Positions 9,510 to 18,258 of a stretch of DNA of 57,036 bases are shown in pieces. Origin of the DNA: Tagaea sp. CACIAM 22H2 (lineage in GTDB: Bacteria; Pseudomonadota; Alphaproteobacteria; CACIAM-22H2); assembly GCA_014444615.1 (NCBI GenBank), contig PVXE01000027.1, forward strand, positions 1 to 57,036. The letters run 5' to 3'. The position numbers and the translations under genes are program-made. The notes under the pieces are model-generated. The model did not search any database. It was not told where the DNA came from and worked only from the letters and a program-made list of their open reading frames with translations. Numbering within the stretch: position 1 is the first letter of the stretch; each line of letters opens with the position of its first letter.

Positions 9510-10501
9510 GGCTTGCGCGCCCACAGCAGCGAACCGCCGGCCGGCAGCACGATGCGCGCGGGCTTGTCCAAGCCCGCTTTCGCGAACCAGGCTTCGTATT
9601 CCGATTGGGTATAGGCGCGGCCGCGCTCGAACAGGGTCATCAGGGACAAGTTGAAGCTCACCATGTCGTCCGGCGCAAGCCCGTCGTCGTGAAGAACGGC
9701 ACCCGCGACGATCAGCAATCCGCCCGGCGCCACCGCGCGCGCGAGATTGGCGAGCGCCGTCTCGGCTTCCGCCGGCCCCAAAACCTGCAACAAGGCGCGT
9801 GCGACGACGATATCGGCGGGGCCGCCGGGCGGCGGTCCCGCCAGCACATCGCCTTCGCCGATCGCGATGCGATTCGCCAATCCGGCGGCCGCGACAAATT
9901 CGCGCGCCACCGGCAAGGCGGGGGCGAGGTCGCTCGCCGTCGCGGTCAAGCCCGGCAAGGCCTTGCACAGCGCGATGGCCACACCCGCCCCGCCGCAGCC
10001 CGCGTCGATCAGGCGCTTGGCGCCGGCAAGATCGAAACGCTTGGCGATGTCGCGCCCGGCGGCGAGTGCGGTTTTATGGATGCCGCGCAGGAACGCCTCT
10101 TCCGAGTGATCCTGTGCGCCGGAAGGCGACGCTTCGCGCACCGCGCGGGCGAAGTCGAGCCCGCCGCGGAAGAAGCGGCCATAGACCGGCGCGATCGGCC
10201 CGATATAGCCGGGTGCCTCGGGCGTGAGATAGGCGGCGGATTCCTCGGTCAGTGCATAGCGGCGCGCGCCGTCGCGAACGAGGAAACCGTAGACGCACAG
10301 CGCATCGCACAAGGCGGCGAGGCGCGTTTCGTCCTTCGCGCCGATCGCTGTCGCGATGTCGCGCGCGCGAAGCGGGCCACGGGCAAGTGCCGCGAACAGG
10401 TCGAGTTCGAGACCGGCGAGGAAGGCGGCGGCCGGGTAGAATCCGGCGAGCGCGCGCTGGAGCGTGAAGGGCGGGGGCGGCTTCTTCCCGCCCGCGCTCA
10501 C
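9506..10501 (-). CDS. SAM-dependent O-methyltransferase-like protein
   Basis: The product (331 residues) has the layout of plant-type/acetylserotonin O-methyltransferases: an N-terminal winged-helix dimerisation domain (about 15-90) and a C-terminal Rossmann SAM domain with motif I DAGCGGAGVAIAL near residue 170. The region after motif I (ARALLQVLG in place of a clear His-containing HxxHD motif) does not show an obvious catalytic histidine, so activity is uncertain. The start is GTG at 10501, overlapping the ABC-ATPase stop (GTGA); its 3' end overlaps the histidine kinase start. The three genes form one coupled unit of unknown purpose. Confidence 0.8.
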   Translation of the reverse strand: MSAGGKKPPPPFTLQRALAGFYPAAAFLAGLELDLFAALARGPLRARDIATAIGAKDETRLAALCDALCVYGFLVRDGARRYALTEESAAYLTPEAPGYIGPIAPVYGRFFRGGLDFARAVREASPSGAQDHSEEAFLRGIHKTALAAGRDIAKRFDLAGAKRLIDAGCGGAGVAIALCKALPGLTATASDLAPALPVAREFVAAAGLANRIAIGEGDVLAGPPPGGPADIVVARALLQVLGPAEAETALANLARAVAPGGLLIVAGAVLHDDGLAPDDMVSFNLSLMTLFERGRAYTQSEYEAWFAKAGLDKPARIVLPAGGSLLWARKP

Positions 10502-11337
10502 TTCGTCGCGCGCACGGCCGAAATCTCGTCGCGCAGCTTGTGCACGATATCGACGAATTCCGGCTTGAACGTGTCCTCGAGTTTGCGCGGGCGCGGGAAC
10601 GGGCTTTCGGTGATCGAGATGATCTTGCCGGGCCGAGCACTCATCATGAACACGCGATCGGCCAGATACACCGCTTCGCGCAAATCGTGGGTGATGAGCA
10701 TGACGGTGGGGCGCTTCTTGATCCACAGCGTTTGCACGACATCCCACAGCTCCTCGCGCGTGAACGCATCGAGGGCCGCGAAGGGTTCGTCCAGCAACAG
10801 CATCTGCGGCGAATGGATCAGCGCGCGGCACAGCGAACCGCGCTGCTGCATGCCGCCCGACAATTGCCAGGGGAATTTGTCTTCGAAGCCTTTGAGGCCG
10901 ACGGTCGCGAGCAATTCTTTGGCGGCCGCGACGTGCTTCTCGCGGTCGCGGCGGAACGTCTTGGAATGCGGCTCGACGATCTCCATCGGCAGCAGCACAT
11001 TGTCCATCAGCGTGCGCCAGGGCAGCATGATGGAGTTCTGGAACGCCATGCCGCAGATCTTCAGCGGGCCGGTCACTTCCTCGCCGCCGACGATCACGTT
11101 GCCCTTGCTGGCCAAGTGCAAGCCCGAGACGAGCTTCAGCAGCGTCGATTTTCCGCAGCCCGACGGCCCGACGACGGCGACGAACTCGCCCTTGCGGATC
11201 TTCAGATCCGCCTGATTGAGGGCGAGCGTATCCCCGTCCTTGGTGCGGTAGACGAGGTCGACCTTGTCGATATCGATGAAGGTGTCGGCTGCGGTCACGG
11301 GGTACATCTCCGATGGCCAGGGAAATTTGCCGGTCAT
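10498..11337 (-). CDS. ABC transporter ATP-binding protein, NitT/TauT family
   Basis: The protein (279 residues) has Walker A GPSGCGKST, Q-loop NSIMLPWRT, signature LSGGMQQR and Walker B MLLLDEP followed by the D-loop ALDA and a switch His in THD. The closest family pattern is SsuB/TauB/NrtD (importers of nitrate, sulfonates, pyrimidine precursors and similar). No permease or binding-protein gene is adjacent; the downstream genes are a methyltransferase and a kinase. It therefore either pairs with components elsewhere or the transporter operon was broken up. The start could also be the internal Met at 11307. Confidence 0.87.
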   Translation of the reverse strand: MTGKFPWPSEMYPVTAADTFIDIDKVDLVYRTKDGDTLALNQADLKIRKGEFVAVVGPSGCGKSTLLKLVSGLHLASKGNVIVGGEEVTGPLKICGMAFQNSIMLPWRTLMDNVLLPMEIVEPHSKTFRRDREKHVAAAKELLATVGLKGFEDKFPWQLSGGMQQRGSLCRALIHSPQMLLLDEPFAALDAFTREELWDVVQTLWIKKRPTVMLITHDLREAVYLADRVFMMSARPGKIISITESPFPRPRKLEDTFKPEFVDIVHKLRDEISAVRATK

Positions 11338-11522
11338 AGGAGCAAGGGCTGTGCCGGTCGGGATCGGCCGGGCCGGGTCACGATGCCGGAGTCTCGGTCA
11401 TGAAATCAAGGATGCTGCTCAACGAATGGGCAGAACGCACTAAACCTAGGCGAAATCGAGCTTACTTGTGGATTTTGCGGCGCGGCATTAGCTTGCCGCC
11501 TATTCCCAAAGCGAGGAAATCG

Positions 11523-11876
11523 ATGGGCCATTTGTCCACCCATGTGCTCGACACGTATCACGGCAAGCCGGCCGAAGGTCTCAAGTTCAAGCTGATCCGC
11601 AAGACCGGCGACACCGAAACCGTGCTGGTGGACGGCGTGACCGACGCCGACGGCCGCAGCAACAAGCCGCTGCTGCCGGGCGCCGAGTTTCAGGTCGGGC
11701 GCTACGAATTCCGTTTCGAGCTCGCCGCGTATTTCCGCGCGAAGGGTGTGCAATTGCCCGAGCCGCCGTTCCTGGACGTGGTGCCGATCGCCTTCGGCAT
11801 CGCGGAGCCCAACGGCAAGTACCACGTGCCGCTGTTGGCCACGCCGTGGAGCATGTCCACCTATCGAGGGTCTTGA
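11523..11876 (+). CDS. hiuH: 5-hydroxyisourate hydrolase
   Basis: This is a transthyretin-like HIU hydrolase (117 residues), which opens 5-hydroxyisourate, the first product of urate oxidation, to OHCU. Diagnostic features are LSTHVLDTYHGKPA at the N-terminus with the active-site His near residue 7, the YHVPLLATPWSMSTYRGS ending with the C-terminal YRGS at 114-117, and the standard family length. The ribosome-binding site GAGG lies 6 bases before the ATG. No signal peptide is seen, so it acts in the cytoplasm. It is followed by puuD after 8 bases, the expected partner that makes its substrate. Confidence 0.95.
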   Translation: MGHLSTHVLDTYHGKPAEGLKFKLIRKTGDTETVLVDGVTDADGRSNKPLLPGAEFQVGRYEFRFELAAYFRAKGVQLPEPPFLDVVPIAFGIAEPNGKYHVPLLATPWSMSTYRGS

Positions 11877-11884
11877 GAAACGCC

Positions 11885-12793
11885 ATGGATCCGCTGCTGC
11901 TCGAATGGCTCGATATCCTCGTGCGCTGGACGCATGTCATCACCGGCATCGCCTGGATCGGCGCGTCGTTTTACTTCAACTGGCTTGAGTCGCATTTCCG
12001 CCCGCTAGAGACGCCGAAGGATCGCGTCGAAGGCGAGGTGTGGCTCGTCCATGGCGGCGGTTTCTATCGCGTCGAGAAATTCGCCGTGGCGCCGCCCACG
12101 CTGCCCAAGGAACTGCACTGGTTCAAATGGGAAGCGGCTTTCACCTGGATCTCGGGCATTCTGCTGCTCGCATTGCTCTACTATGTCGGCTCGACCGGCG
12201 ATTTCCTGACGATCGCAGCGCTTGCACCCTACGGCATCGGTGCGGCGATCGCCGTGTCGCTCGCCACCATCGCGATCAGCTGGACCGTCTACGATTTGCT
12301 GTGGAAAAGCGCTTGGGCCGAGGGCAATCCCGGCGGTGCGATGGCCGTGACCTTCGCGGGGCTGGTGCTCGTGGCGTATGTGCTGTCGCATATCATGACC
12401 GCGCACGCCGCCTATATCCATGTGGGTGCCGTCATCGGCACGATCATGACCGCCAATGTGTGGATGATCATCATCCCCAACCAGCGCGAACTGGTCGAAG
12501 CAACGGCGGCGGGTACCAAGCCCGAAGGCAAATACGCCAAGCAGGCGAAGTTCCGCTCGCTGCACAACAACTACTTCACGCTGCCCATCGTCTTCATCAT
12601 GCTGTCGAAGAACTGGGCGTCGACCTGGGGCCACGAGTGGAACTGGGCGATCCTGGCGGGTGTGGCCGTCTGCGGCGTGGCCGTGCGCCACTTCTTCAAC
12701 CGGCGCAACAAGGGCGGGGCGCGCGAAGCGTTCTGGCTGTTGCCGGCTGCTGCCGTCGGCATGATCGTGCTGTTCTACGTCGTGCGCGGTTAG
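11885..12793 (+). CDS. puuD: urate hydroxylase PuuD, membrane domain only
   Basis: The protein (302 residues) is an integral membrane DUF989/PuuD domain with about seven hydrophobic helices and typical blocks RWTHVITGIAWIGASFYF, GGGFYRVEKF, LHWFKWEAAFTW and IIPNQRELV. PuuD oxidises urate to 5-hydroxyisourate. Characterised PuuD proteins of about 400 residues end in a cytochrome c domain with CxxCH. Here the protein stops soon after the last helix and contains no CxxCH; none is found in the 100 bases that follow either. It may use a separate cytochrome. It is cotranscribed with hiuH. Confidence 0.87.
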   Translation: MDPLLLEWLDILVRWTHVITGIAWIGASFYFNWLESHFRPLETPKDRVEGEVWLVHGGGFYRVEKFAVAPPTLPKELHWFKWEAAFTWISGILLLALLYYVGSTGDFLTIAALAPYGIGAAIAVSLATIAISWTVYDLLWKSAWAEGNPGGAMAVTFAGLVLVAYVLSHIMTAHAAYIHVGAVIGTIMTANVWMIIIPNQRELVEATAAGTKPEGKYAKQAKFRSLHNNYFTLPIVFIMLSKNWASTWGHEWNWAILAGVAVCGVAVRHFFNRRNKGGAREAFWLLPAAAVGMIVLFYVVRG

Positions 12794-12859
12794 CGTCGTC
12801 CAGCCGTCACGCGGGCGTAATCCCAGCGTCACACGGCGCCGTTAGGACTCCCCGGCAGC

Positions 12860-12880
12860 GCGCCGCGATTCCCGCGGCGC
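12860..12880 (+). terminator. possible weak terminator hairpin after puuD
   Basis: An 8-base stem GCGCCGCG/CGCGGCGC with a 5-base loop is followed by only three T residues. It sits 66 bases after the puuD stop and 19 bases before the phoX start. The short T run makes it a weak candidate. Confidence 0.35.
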
Positions 12881-12899
12881 TTTCCGCCGGGAGAGCTCG

Positions 12900-14933
12900 A
12901 TGTCCCTCAAGGATTACGCCACCCTCGCCGCCAAGCCGGAAAACGCCGGCCTGACCTTCGGTGAACTGTACGAAATTTCGGAAGACATTCCGGTCAACCC
13001 GTCGGGGAACCCGACGATCGGCGACGTGTTCGCGCAGCGCATGGGCCGCCGCACGATGCTGGGCGGTTTGCTCGCGGGCACGGCGATCGCGACCGTGGCG
13101 CCGCAGCTGGCGAACGCGCAATCCGTCGCCGCGGGTTTGCCGGGCGCGACTTTCGCGTTCGACGAAATCAGCCACGGCGTGGACGAGCGCCATCACGTCT
13201 CGCCTGGCTACGATGCGGATGTCGTGATCCGCTGGGGCGATCCGCTATTCGCCAATTCGCCGGCCTTCGATCCGGAGCGGCAGACCGGCGCGGCGCAGGC
13301 CCTGCAATTCGGCTACAACTGCGACTATATCGGCCTCGCGCCGATGCCCGGCGCGGCCGATACGTCGAGTGCTGCGATCATGTGCGTGAACCACGAATAT
13401 ACCAGCCCGGAAATCATGTTCCGCGGCGTCTCCAATCCGGCGACGGGCCGGGTCGACGCCACGAAGATGACCAAGGAATTCGTCGACGTGGAAATGGCGG
13501 CGCACGGCGCGTCGATCGTGGAGATCGCGAAGGGCGCCAACGGCAAATGGAGCTATGTGCGCGGCGGCCGTCACAACCGGCGGATCGATATCAACACGTC
13601 GATGCGCATCTCCGGCCCCGCCGCCGGTCACGACCGGCTGAAAACCGCCGCCGATCCGACGGGCCGCGCGGTCAACGGCACGATCAACAATTGCGCGGGC
13701 GGCATGACGCCGTGGGGCACCTATCTCACGGCCGAGGAAAACTTCCACGGCTATTTCGGCGGCAAGCTGGCCGAAGGCCATAAGGAAGCGGCGAATCACC
13801 GCCGCTATGGCGTGCCGGGCGGCTGGTACAATTGGGCGGCCCATTACGATCGCTTCGATCTGGCGAAGGAACCCAACGAACCCAACCGTCACGGCTGGGT
13901 CGTCGAGATCGATCCCTACGATCCCACGTCGACGCCGATCAAACGCACGGCTTTGGGCCGCACGAAGCACGAAGGCGCGGAAACGATCGTCGCGCGCGAC
14001 GGCCGCGTGGTGCTGTATTCGGGCGACGACGAGCGTTTCGAATACGCATTCAAATTCGTCACGGCCGGCCGCTTCAACCCGAACGACCGCGCGGCGAACC
14101 GCGATTTGCTGGATGCGGGCACGCTTTACGTCGCGAAGTTCAACGCCGACGGTTCGGGCGAATGGCTGCCGCTGGTGCACGGGCAAGGCCCGCTCACCGA
14201 AGCGAATGGCTTCGCGAGCCAGGCGGACGTGTTGATCGAAGCGCGCCGCGCGGGCGATGTGCTCGGCGCGACCAAGATGGATCGCCCGGAGGATTTCGAG
14301 CCCAACAAGCGGACCGGCAAGGTCTATCTGACGCTGACCAACAACTCGAACCGCAAGACCGATCAGGTCGATGCGGTGAACCCGCGCGCCGAAAACAATT
14401 GGGGGCAGGTGGTGGAGATCACCGAAGCGGGCGACGATCACACCGCCACGCGCTTCCGCTGGGACTTGCTCGTCGTGTGCGGCAACCCCGCCAAGCCGGA
14501 ACAGAAGGCGATGTACAATCCGGCGACGACCGCGAACGGGTGGTTCGCGTGCCCCGACAACATGTCGATCGATCCCGCCGGGCGTCTGTGGGTCGGCACC
14601 GACCAGGGGACTGCCTGGAAGGCCGCGTCGGGTACGGCCGACGGCGTTTGGGCGGTGGAAACGACGGGCGCGCTGCGCGGCACGTCGAAAATGTTTTTCC
14701 GCGCGCCGGTCGGCGCGGAGATTTGCGGGATGAACTTCACCTCCGACGGCCGCGCGATGACCGTCGCGGTGCAGCACCCGGCAACCGATGGCGCCAAGGA
14801 ATACGCGCCGTTCGGCCGCCACCCGACCTTCGACGACATGCCGACGCGTTGGCCCGATTTCCAGGCCAACATGCCGGCGCGCCCGTCGGTGGTCATGATC
14901 ACCAAGCGCGATGGCGGCGTCATCGGCGGCTGA
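12900..14933 (+). CDS. phoX: PhoX-family alkaline phosphatase (Tat-exported)
   Basis: The 677-residue product matches the PhoX/DUF839 family of periplasmic, calcium- and iron-dependent phosphatases that release phosphate from phosphomonoesters. It has a long N-terminal region and then a twin-arginine signal MGRRTMLGG (Arg50-Arg51), a hydrophobic stretch, and a likely cleavage after ANA near residue 74. The body includes family segments such as CVNHEYTSPEIMF, NNCAGGMTPWGTYLTAEEN and SIDPAGRLWVGTDQG. The ribosome-binding site GGGAGAG lies 4 bases before the ATG. It is followed by a strong terminator, so it ends its own transcript. No Pho box was identified with confidence upstream. Confidence 0.92.
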   Translation: MSLKDYATLAAKPENAGLTFGELYEISEDIPVNPSGNPTIGDVFAQRMGRRTMLGGLLAGTAIATVAPQLANAQSVAAGLPGATFAFDEISHGVDERHHVSPGYDADVVIRWGDPLFANSPAFDPERQTGAAQALQFGYNCDYIGLAPMPGAADTSSAAIMCVNHEYTSPEIMFRGVSNPATGRVDATKMTKEFVDVEMAAHGASIVEIAKGANGKWSYVRGGRHNRRIDINTSMRISGPAAGHDRLKTAADPTGRAVNGTINNCAGGMTPWGTYLTAEENFHGYFGGKLAEGHKEAANHRRYGVPGGWYNWAAHYDRFDLAKEPNEPNRHGWVVEIDPYDPTSTPIKRTALGRTKHEGAETIVARDGRVVLYSGDDERFEYAFKFVTAGRFNPNDRAANRDLLDAGTLYVAKFNADGSGEWLPLVHGQGPLTEANGFASQADVLIEARRAGDVLGATKMDRPEDFEPNKRTGKVYLTLTNNSNRKTDQVDAVNPRAENNWGQVVEITEAGDDHTATRFRWDLLVVCGNPAKPEQKAMYNPATTANGWFACPDNMSIDPAGRLWVGTDQGTAWKAASGTADGVWAVETTGALRGTSKMFFRAPVGAEICGMNFTSDGRAMTVAVQHPATDGAKEYAPFGRHPTFDDMPTRWPDFQANMPARPSVVMITKRDGGVIGG

Positions 14934-14956
14934 TCGGCTGCAACACGTCAATACGC

Positions 14957-14984
14957 AGCGGCGCCGGAGTTTTCCGGCGCCGCT
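14957..14984 (+). terminator. rho-independent terminator of phoX
   Basis: A perfect 12-base stem (AGCGGCGCCGGA / TCCGGCGCCGCT) with a GTTT loop is followed by TTCGTTTC. It lies 23 bases after the phoX stop codon. One of the two clearest terminators in the window. Confidence 0.85.
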
Positions 14985-15122
14985 TTCGTTTCAAGATACC
15001 GCGCTACGTCGGATTTCGCGGTCGGATCAGCGGTTTGGGAGAATTTTTACCGCATCTTGAAACGGCGCGATGGCGGCCGACATTTAGGAAGTTCGATAAC
15101 GACCGGAATGCGGAGAACGCCC

Positions 15123-15752
15123 ATGGAGACGCTGTTGCGATCCGACGACCATGCCCCTGCCGACGGCGAGCGGATCGCCAGCGACAAGCCGACGCGCGCG
15201 GAAGCCGAAGCGGCGGTGCGCACGCTGCTGCGCTGGACCGGCGACGATCCGGCGCGCGAAGGCTTGGTCGATACGCCCGCGCGCGTCGTGCGCGCCTACG
15301 AGGAATTCTTCCAGGGCTACGACAGCGATCCGATCGACATTCTGCAGCGCACCTTCGAGGAGACCGACGGCTACGACGAAATGGTGCTGCTGCGCGACGT
15401 GTCGTTCGAAAGCCATTGCGAGCATCATATGGTGCCGATCGTCGGCAAGGCGCATATCGCCTATCTGCCGAACAAGCGCGTCGTGGGGATTTCCAAGCTC
15501 GCGCGCGTGCTGGACATCTACGCCAAGCGGCTTCAGATCCAGGAGAAGTTGACGGCGCAGATCGCCAACGCCGTGCAGGACGTTCTCCAGCCCAAGGGTG
15601 TCGCCGTGCTGATCGAAGCCCAGCACCAATGCATGACCACGCGCGGCGTGCACAAGGCGGGCGTGTCGATGGTGACCAGCCGCATGCTGGGCGCCTTCCG
15701 CACCAACGCGTCCACCCGGCGCGAATTCATGGCCATGGTCGGGCGCGGCTGA
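15123..15752 (+). CDS. folE: GTP cyclohydrolase I, FolE type
   Basis: FolE (209 residues) converts GTP to 7,8-dihydroneopterin triphosphate, the first step of folate and pterin synthesis. The zinc and catalytic residues are present: SHCEHHMVP (Cys and His ligands) and [11 protein letters not shown] (second Cys). [13 protein letters not shown] and [13 protein letters not shown] are also diagnostic. The variable N-terminal 30 residues are low in conservation. The ATG at 15123 has GGAG 7 bases ahead; it is a better start than a longer in-frame GC-rich extension. The gene appears monocistronic, starting after the phoX terminator. Confidence 0.97.
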   Translation: METLLRSDDHAPADGERIASDKPTRAEAEAAVRTLLRWTGDDPAREGLVDTPARVVRAYEEFFQGYDSDPIDILQRTFEETDGYDEMVLLRDVSFESHCEHHMVPIVGKAHIAYLPNKRVVGISKLARVLDIYAKRLQIQEKLTAQIANAVQDVLQPKGVAVLIEAQHQCMTTRGVHKAGVSMVTSRMLGAFRTNASTRREFMAMVGRG

Positions 15753-15794
15753 CGCGCGGGACATATCGCGACGGGGCGGCTATTCTGGCCGCCC

Positions 15795-16703
15795 ATGAGC
15801 ACACTCGAGTCAGAAGGCGCGTCGGCCGCCGTCTCGCAGGCGCGCCGGAATCTGACCGCGATCGGCCTGATCGTCGCGATGACGGTCTCTTTCGCGCTTT
15901 TGGACGCGACCGCGAAATACGCGACCCAGTTCTTCGATCCCTTCCAGATCGTCTGGGGACGCTATCTTTTTCACTTTCTTCTGCTGATGCCGATCTTGCT
16001 GCGCAAAGGCCCCGTCCAGGCCTTTGCCAGCGCCCGGCCCGGACTCAACATCGCGCGCGGGCTGATGCTGTGCGTCATCACGCTGCTGTTCTTCTCGTCA
16101 ATCAAATATCTGCCGCTGGTTGACGCGCAGGCGATCTCGTTCATCACGCCGTTGACCATCGTGGCGATCGCGCATTTCGTGCTCGGCCAGAAGGTCGGCC
16201 CGCGCCGCTGGGCGGCCGTCGCGGTCGGTTTCGTGGGCGTGCTGATCGTCATCCGCCCGACCGGCGACATGCATTGGGCGGCGCTGCTGTGCCTTGGCAT
16301 GGCGTTGACGAACGCGGTCTACCACCTGGCAACGCGCTCGCTGGCGCGGACCGAATCCTCGCGCGTCCAGCTGCTCTATGCGGGGCTGACCGGCACGCTG
16401 GTGTTCTCGTTGCTCGTGCCGTTCGTCTGGGTCACGCCCGATCTCGAAGGCTGGCTGATGCTGATGGCGATGGGCGCCTTCGGCGCCGCCGGCCATTATC
16501 TTCTGGGCGAAGCCTATGCGCGCGCGCAGCCCGCGATCCTCGCACCCTTCACGTATACTCAGATCATATGGGCGGGCGGGTTGGGCGCGTTGTTCTTCGG
16601 CCATGTGCCCGACGGCTGGACGCTATTCGGCGCGGCCATCGTCGTGGGCGCCGGGCTCTATGTTTTTTATCGCGAGCGCGCGGTGGCGCGCGCGGGAAAA
16701 TGA
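15795..16703 (+). CDS. EamA/DMT superfamily transporter
   Basis: The 302-residue membrane protein has ten predicted hydrophobic helices arranged as two EamA repeats (roughly 20-150 and 165-295), the RhaT/YdcZ-like drug/metabolite transporter fold. Typical blocks are VWGRYLFHFLLLMPILL, VAVGFVGVLIVIRP in repeat 1 and GHYLLGEAYARAQPAILAPF in repeat 2. Family members export amino acids, purines or other metabolites; the substrate here is unknown. Its stop codon overlaps the start of the next gene (ATGA). Confidence 0.88.
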   Translation: MSTLESEGASAAVSQARRNLTAIGLIVAMTVSFALLDATAKYATQFFDPFQIVWGRYLFHFLLLMPILLRKGPVQAFASARPGLNIARGLMLCVITLLFFSSIKYLPLVDAQAISFITPLTIVAIAHFVLGQKVGPRRWAAVAVGFVGVLIVIRPTGDMHWAALLCLGMALTNAVYHLATRSLARTESSRVQLLYAGLTGTLVFSLLVPFVWVTPDLEGWLMLMAMGAFGAAGHYLLGEAYARAQPAILAPFTYTQIIWAGGLGALFFGHVPDGWTLFGAAIVVGAGLYVFYRERAVARAGK

Positions 16704-17200
16704 TCCGCGCGGTGTTCGCGGCCTTGGCGCTGCTGATCGCGTCGCCCGCCGCCGCGCAAAGCCCGACCGACGACGCGGCCGCGTTCGAACGCGGGCTCGA
16801 ATCCTATTTCGCCGGCGATCCTGAATCGGCGTGGTTCTTCTGGCTGGGCCCCGCCGAGCGCGGGCATGTCGGCGCGCAGTTTTCGCTCGGCAATCTCTAT
16901 CGCCAGGGCGAAGGCGTCCCCGCCGATGCCGTACAGGCGGCACAATGGTTCGCGCGCGCCGCTGCTGCGGGCCATGCGCACGCCAAGCTCAATTACGCGC
17001 TGATGCTCGATGCCGGCTTGGGGGTCGCGCGCAATTCGGCCGCTGCCTATATCGAGGCGATCCGCGCGGCCCAGTCGCTCGACGGCGACGATCGCCGCCA
17101 GGCGCGCGAAATCGCCGCGACCATCGCGCGCCGTTTGACGCCCGACGAGGCCGAGCGCGCCCGCAAGCAATTGATGGAAGGTTCGGGACCGCGCCGTTGA
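16700..17200 (+). CDS. secreted Sel1-repeat protein
   Basis: The product (166 residues) has a cleavable signal peptide (hydrophobic core about residues 4-15, cleavage likely after AAA-Q, near residue 20) followed by Sel1-like repeats: AQFSLGNLYRQGEGVPADAV with QAAQWFARAAAAGHAHAKLN, then AAAYIEAIRAAQ. Sel1 repeats are helical protein-binding scaffolds. It is coupled to the EamA gene by ATGA, so the two may work together or simply share a transcript. The partner protein is unknown. Confidence 0.83.
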   Translation: MIRAVFAALALLIASPAAAQSPTDDAAAFERGLESYFAGDPESAWFFWLGPAERGHVGAQFSLGNLYRQGEGVPADAVQAAQWFARAAAAGHAHAKLNYALMLDAGLGVARNSAAAYIEAIRAAQSLDGDDRRQAREIAATIARRLTPDEAERARKQLMEGSGPRR

Positions 17201-17216
17201 CCTGCGGCCGGCGGAA

Positions 17217-17441
17217 CTACTTCTTGTCTTTCTTCACCTTCGCAGCGCCCTTATCGGCGCTTTTGCCTTTGGCGTCGGTCGCGTCACGGCGCTGCTGGTT
17301 CTGATCGCGAACCTGGCTCGCGCGCTCGGCGCCGCGCGTTTCGCCGCCTTGGTTCGAGCGGCTCGGCGACGACTGCGCGAAGGCGCCGCCGCTTACGACG
17401 GTAAGCAGGACGGCGGCGAATACGATTCCAAGGCGTTTCAT
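17217..17441 (-). CDS. small secreted basic protein of unknown function
   Basis: The predicted product (74 residues) begins MKRLGIVFAAVLLTVVSGG with likely signal cleavage after AFA-Q (about residue 23). The mature part of about 50 residues is Lys/Arg/Gln/Asp-rich and low in complexity (ending KVKKDKK), with no hydrophobic core, so it is probably disordered in the periplasm. I do not recognise a family. An upstream in-frame Met at 17456 would add five residues before the signal. It lies 21 bases after the enoyl-CoA hydratase start-distal end and converges on the Sel1 gene. Confidence 0.55.
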   Translation of the reverse strand: MKRLGIVFAAVLLTVVSGGAFAQSSPSRSNQGGETRGAERASQVRDQNQQRRDATDAKGKSADKGAAKVKKDKK

Positions 17442-17462
17442 GGCGGTCGCTCCCATATTGAT

Positions 17463-18233
17463 TTATTTGCCGGCGAAGTTCGCTTTGCGTTTTTCAAGGA
17501 AGGCGCCCACGCCTTCCTTGAAATCGGCCGTGCCCCACAACGCGGCGATCGCTTTGCGCTCGTAAGCGAGGCCGGTTTCGAGCGGCGTATCGCGCGCGGC
17601 GAGCACCAATTCTTTGGCGAGGCGTGCCGCAAGCGGCGCCTTCTGTGCGATTTTCGCCGCGATCTCGACGGCGCGCAATTGGGCATCGTCGGCGATCTCG
17701 GCAACGAGTCCGGCAGCGAGTGCGGTTTGCGCGTCGGCAAATTCTCCGGTGAGGATGAGTTTCATCGCCAGCTGCTGGCCCGCGATGCGCGTCAAACGCT
17801 GCGTGCCGCCGCCGCCGGGAATGAAACCGAGATTGATCTCGGGCAGCCCCAATTGCGCGCCGGGGCCCGCGATGGCGATATCCGCGTGAAGGGCGAGCTC
17901 GAGCCCGCCGCCCAGCGCATAACCGTCGATCGCCGCGACGAGGGGCTTGGCAAAGCGCCGGATGCGGCCCCACAGGGCCGTGCGCGCGTCGAGCAAGCCG
18001 GTCACTGTGTCGCGCGTGGCGAGTTCCTTGATGTCCGCACCCGCCGCGAAAACCTTGGCACCGCCGGTCAGCACCACTGCGCGCACATTGGCGTCGTCGT
18101 TCGCGGCTTCGAGCGCTTCGGCCAACGCGGCCAGCAGCGGAGAGGAAAGGGCGTTGCGCGCCTCGGGCCGGTTCAGCGTCAGCCGGCGGACATAAGGGGC
18201 GGGTTCGTCGATCAGCAGGATTTCGTCGGTCAT
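17463..18233 (-). CDS. enoyl-CoA hydratase/isomerase family protein
   Basis: This 256-residue crotonase-fold protein hydrates enoyl-CoA esters in the cytoplasm. Motifs seen are LNRPEARNALSSPLL, the oxyanion-hole segment KVFAAGADIKELA (about 60-72), AIDGYALGGGLELALHADI (about 98-116), and LGLPEINLGFIPGGGGTQRL with the catalytic Glu near residue 130. It is near, but separated by the small gene and a terminator from, the CoA-ligase operon on the same strand, so it is probably transcribed on its own. Likely to serve beta-oxidation or aromatic-acid breakdown. Confidence 0.92.
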   Translation of the reverse strand: MTDEILLIDEPAPYVRRLTLNRPEARNALSSPLLAALAEALEAANDDANVRAVVLTGGAKVFAAGADIKELATRDTVTGLLDARTALWGRIRRFAKPLVAAIDGYALGGGLELALHADIAIAGPGAQLGLPEINLGFIPGGGGTQRLTRIAGQQLAMKLILTGEFADAQTALAAGLVAEIADDAQLRAVEIAAKIAQKAPLAARLAKELVLAARDTPLETGLAYERKAIAALWGTADFKEGVGAFLEKRKANFAGK

Positions 18234-18258
18234 GGCGGCGATTTTAGCAAAAAAATAT

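Noticed and set aside
10498..11337. ABC ATPase as the urea or purine importer ATPase
   Set aside because: Only suggested by position near urease and puuD; no permease or binding protein is present, so the substrate is left open.
13832..16123. Plus-strand frame of 763 codons through phoX and folE
   Set aside because: It is out of frame with both conserved genes, and crosses the phoX terminator.
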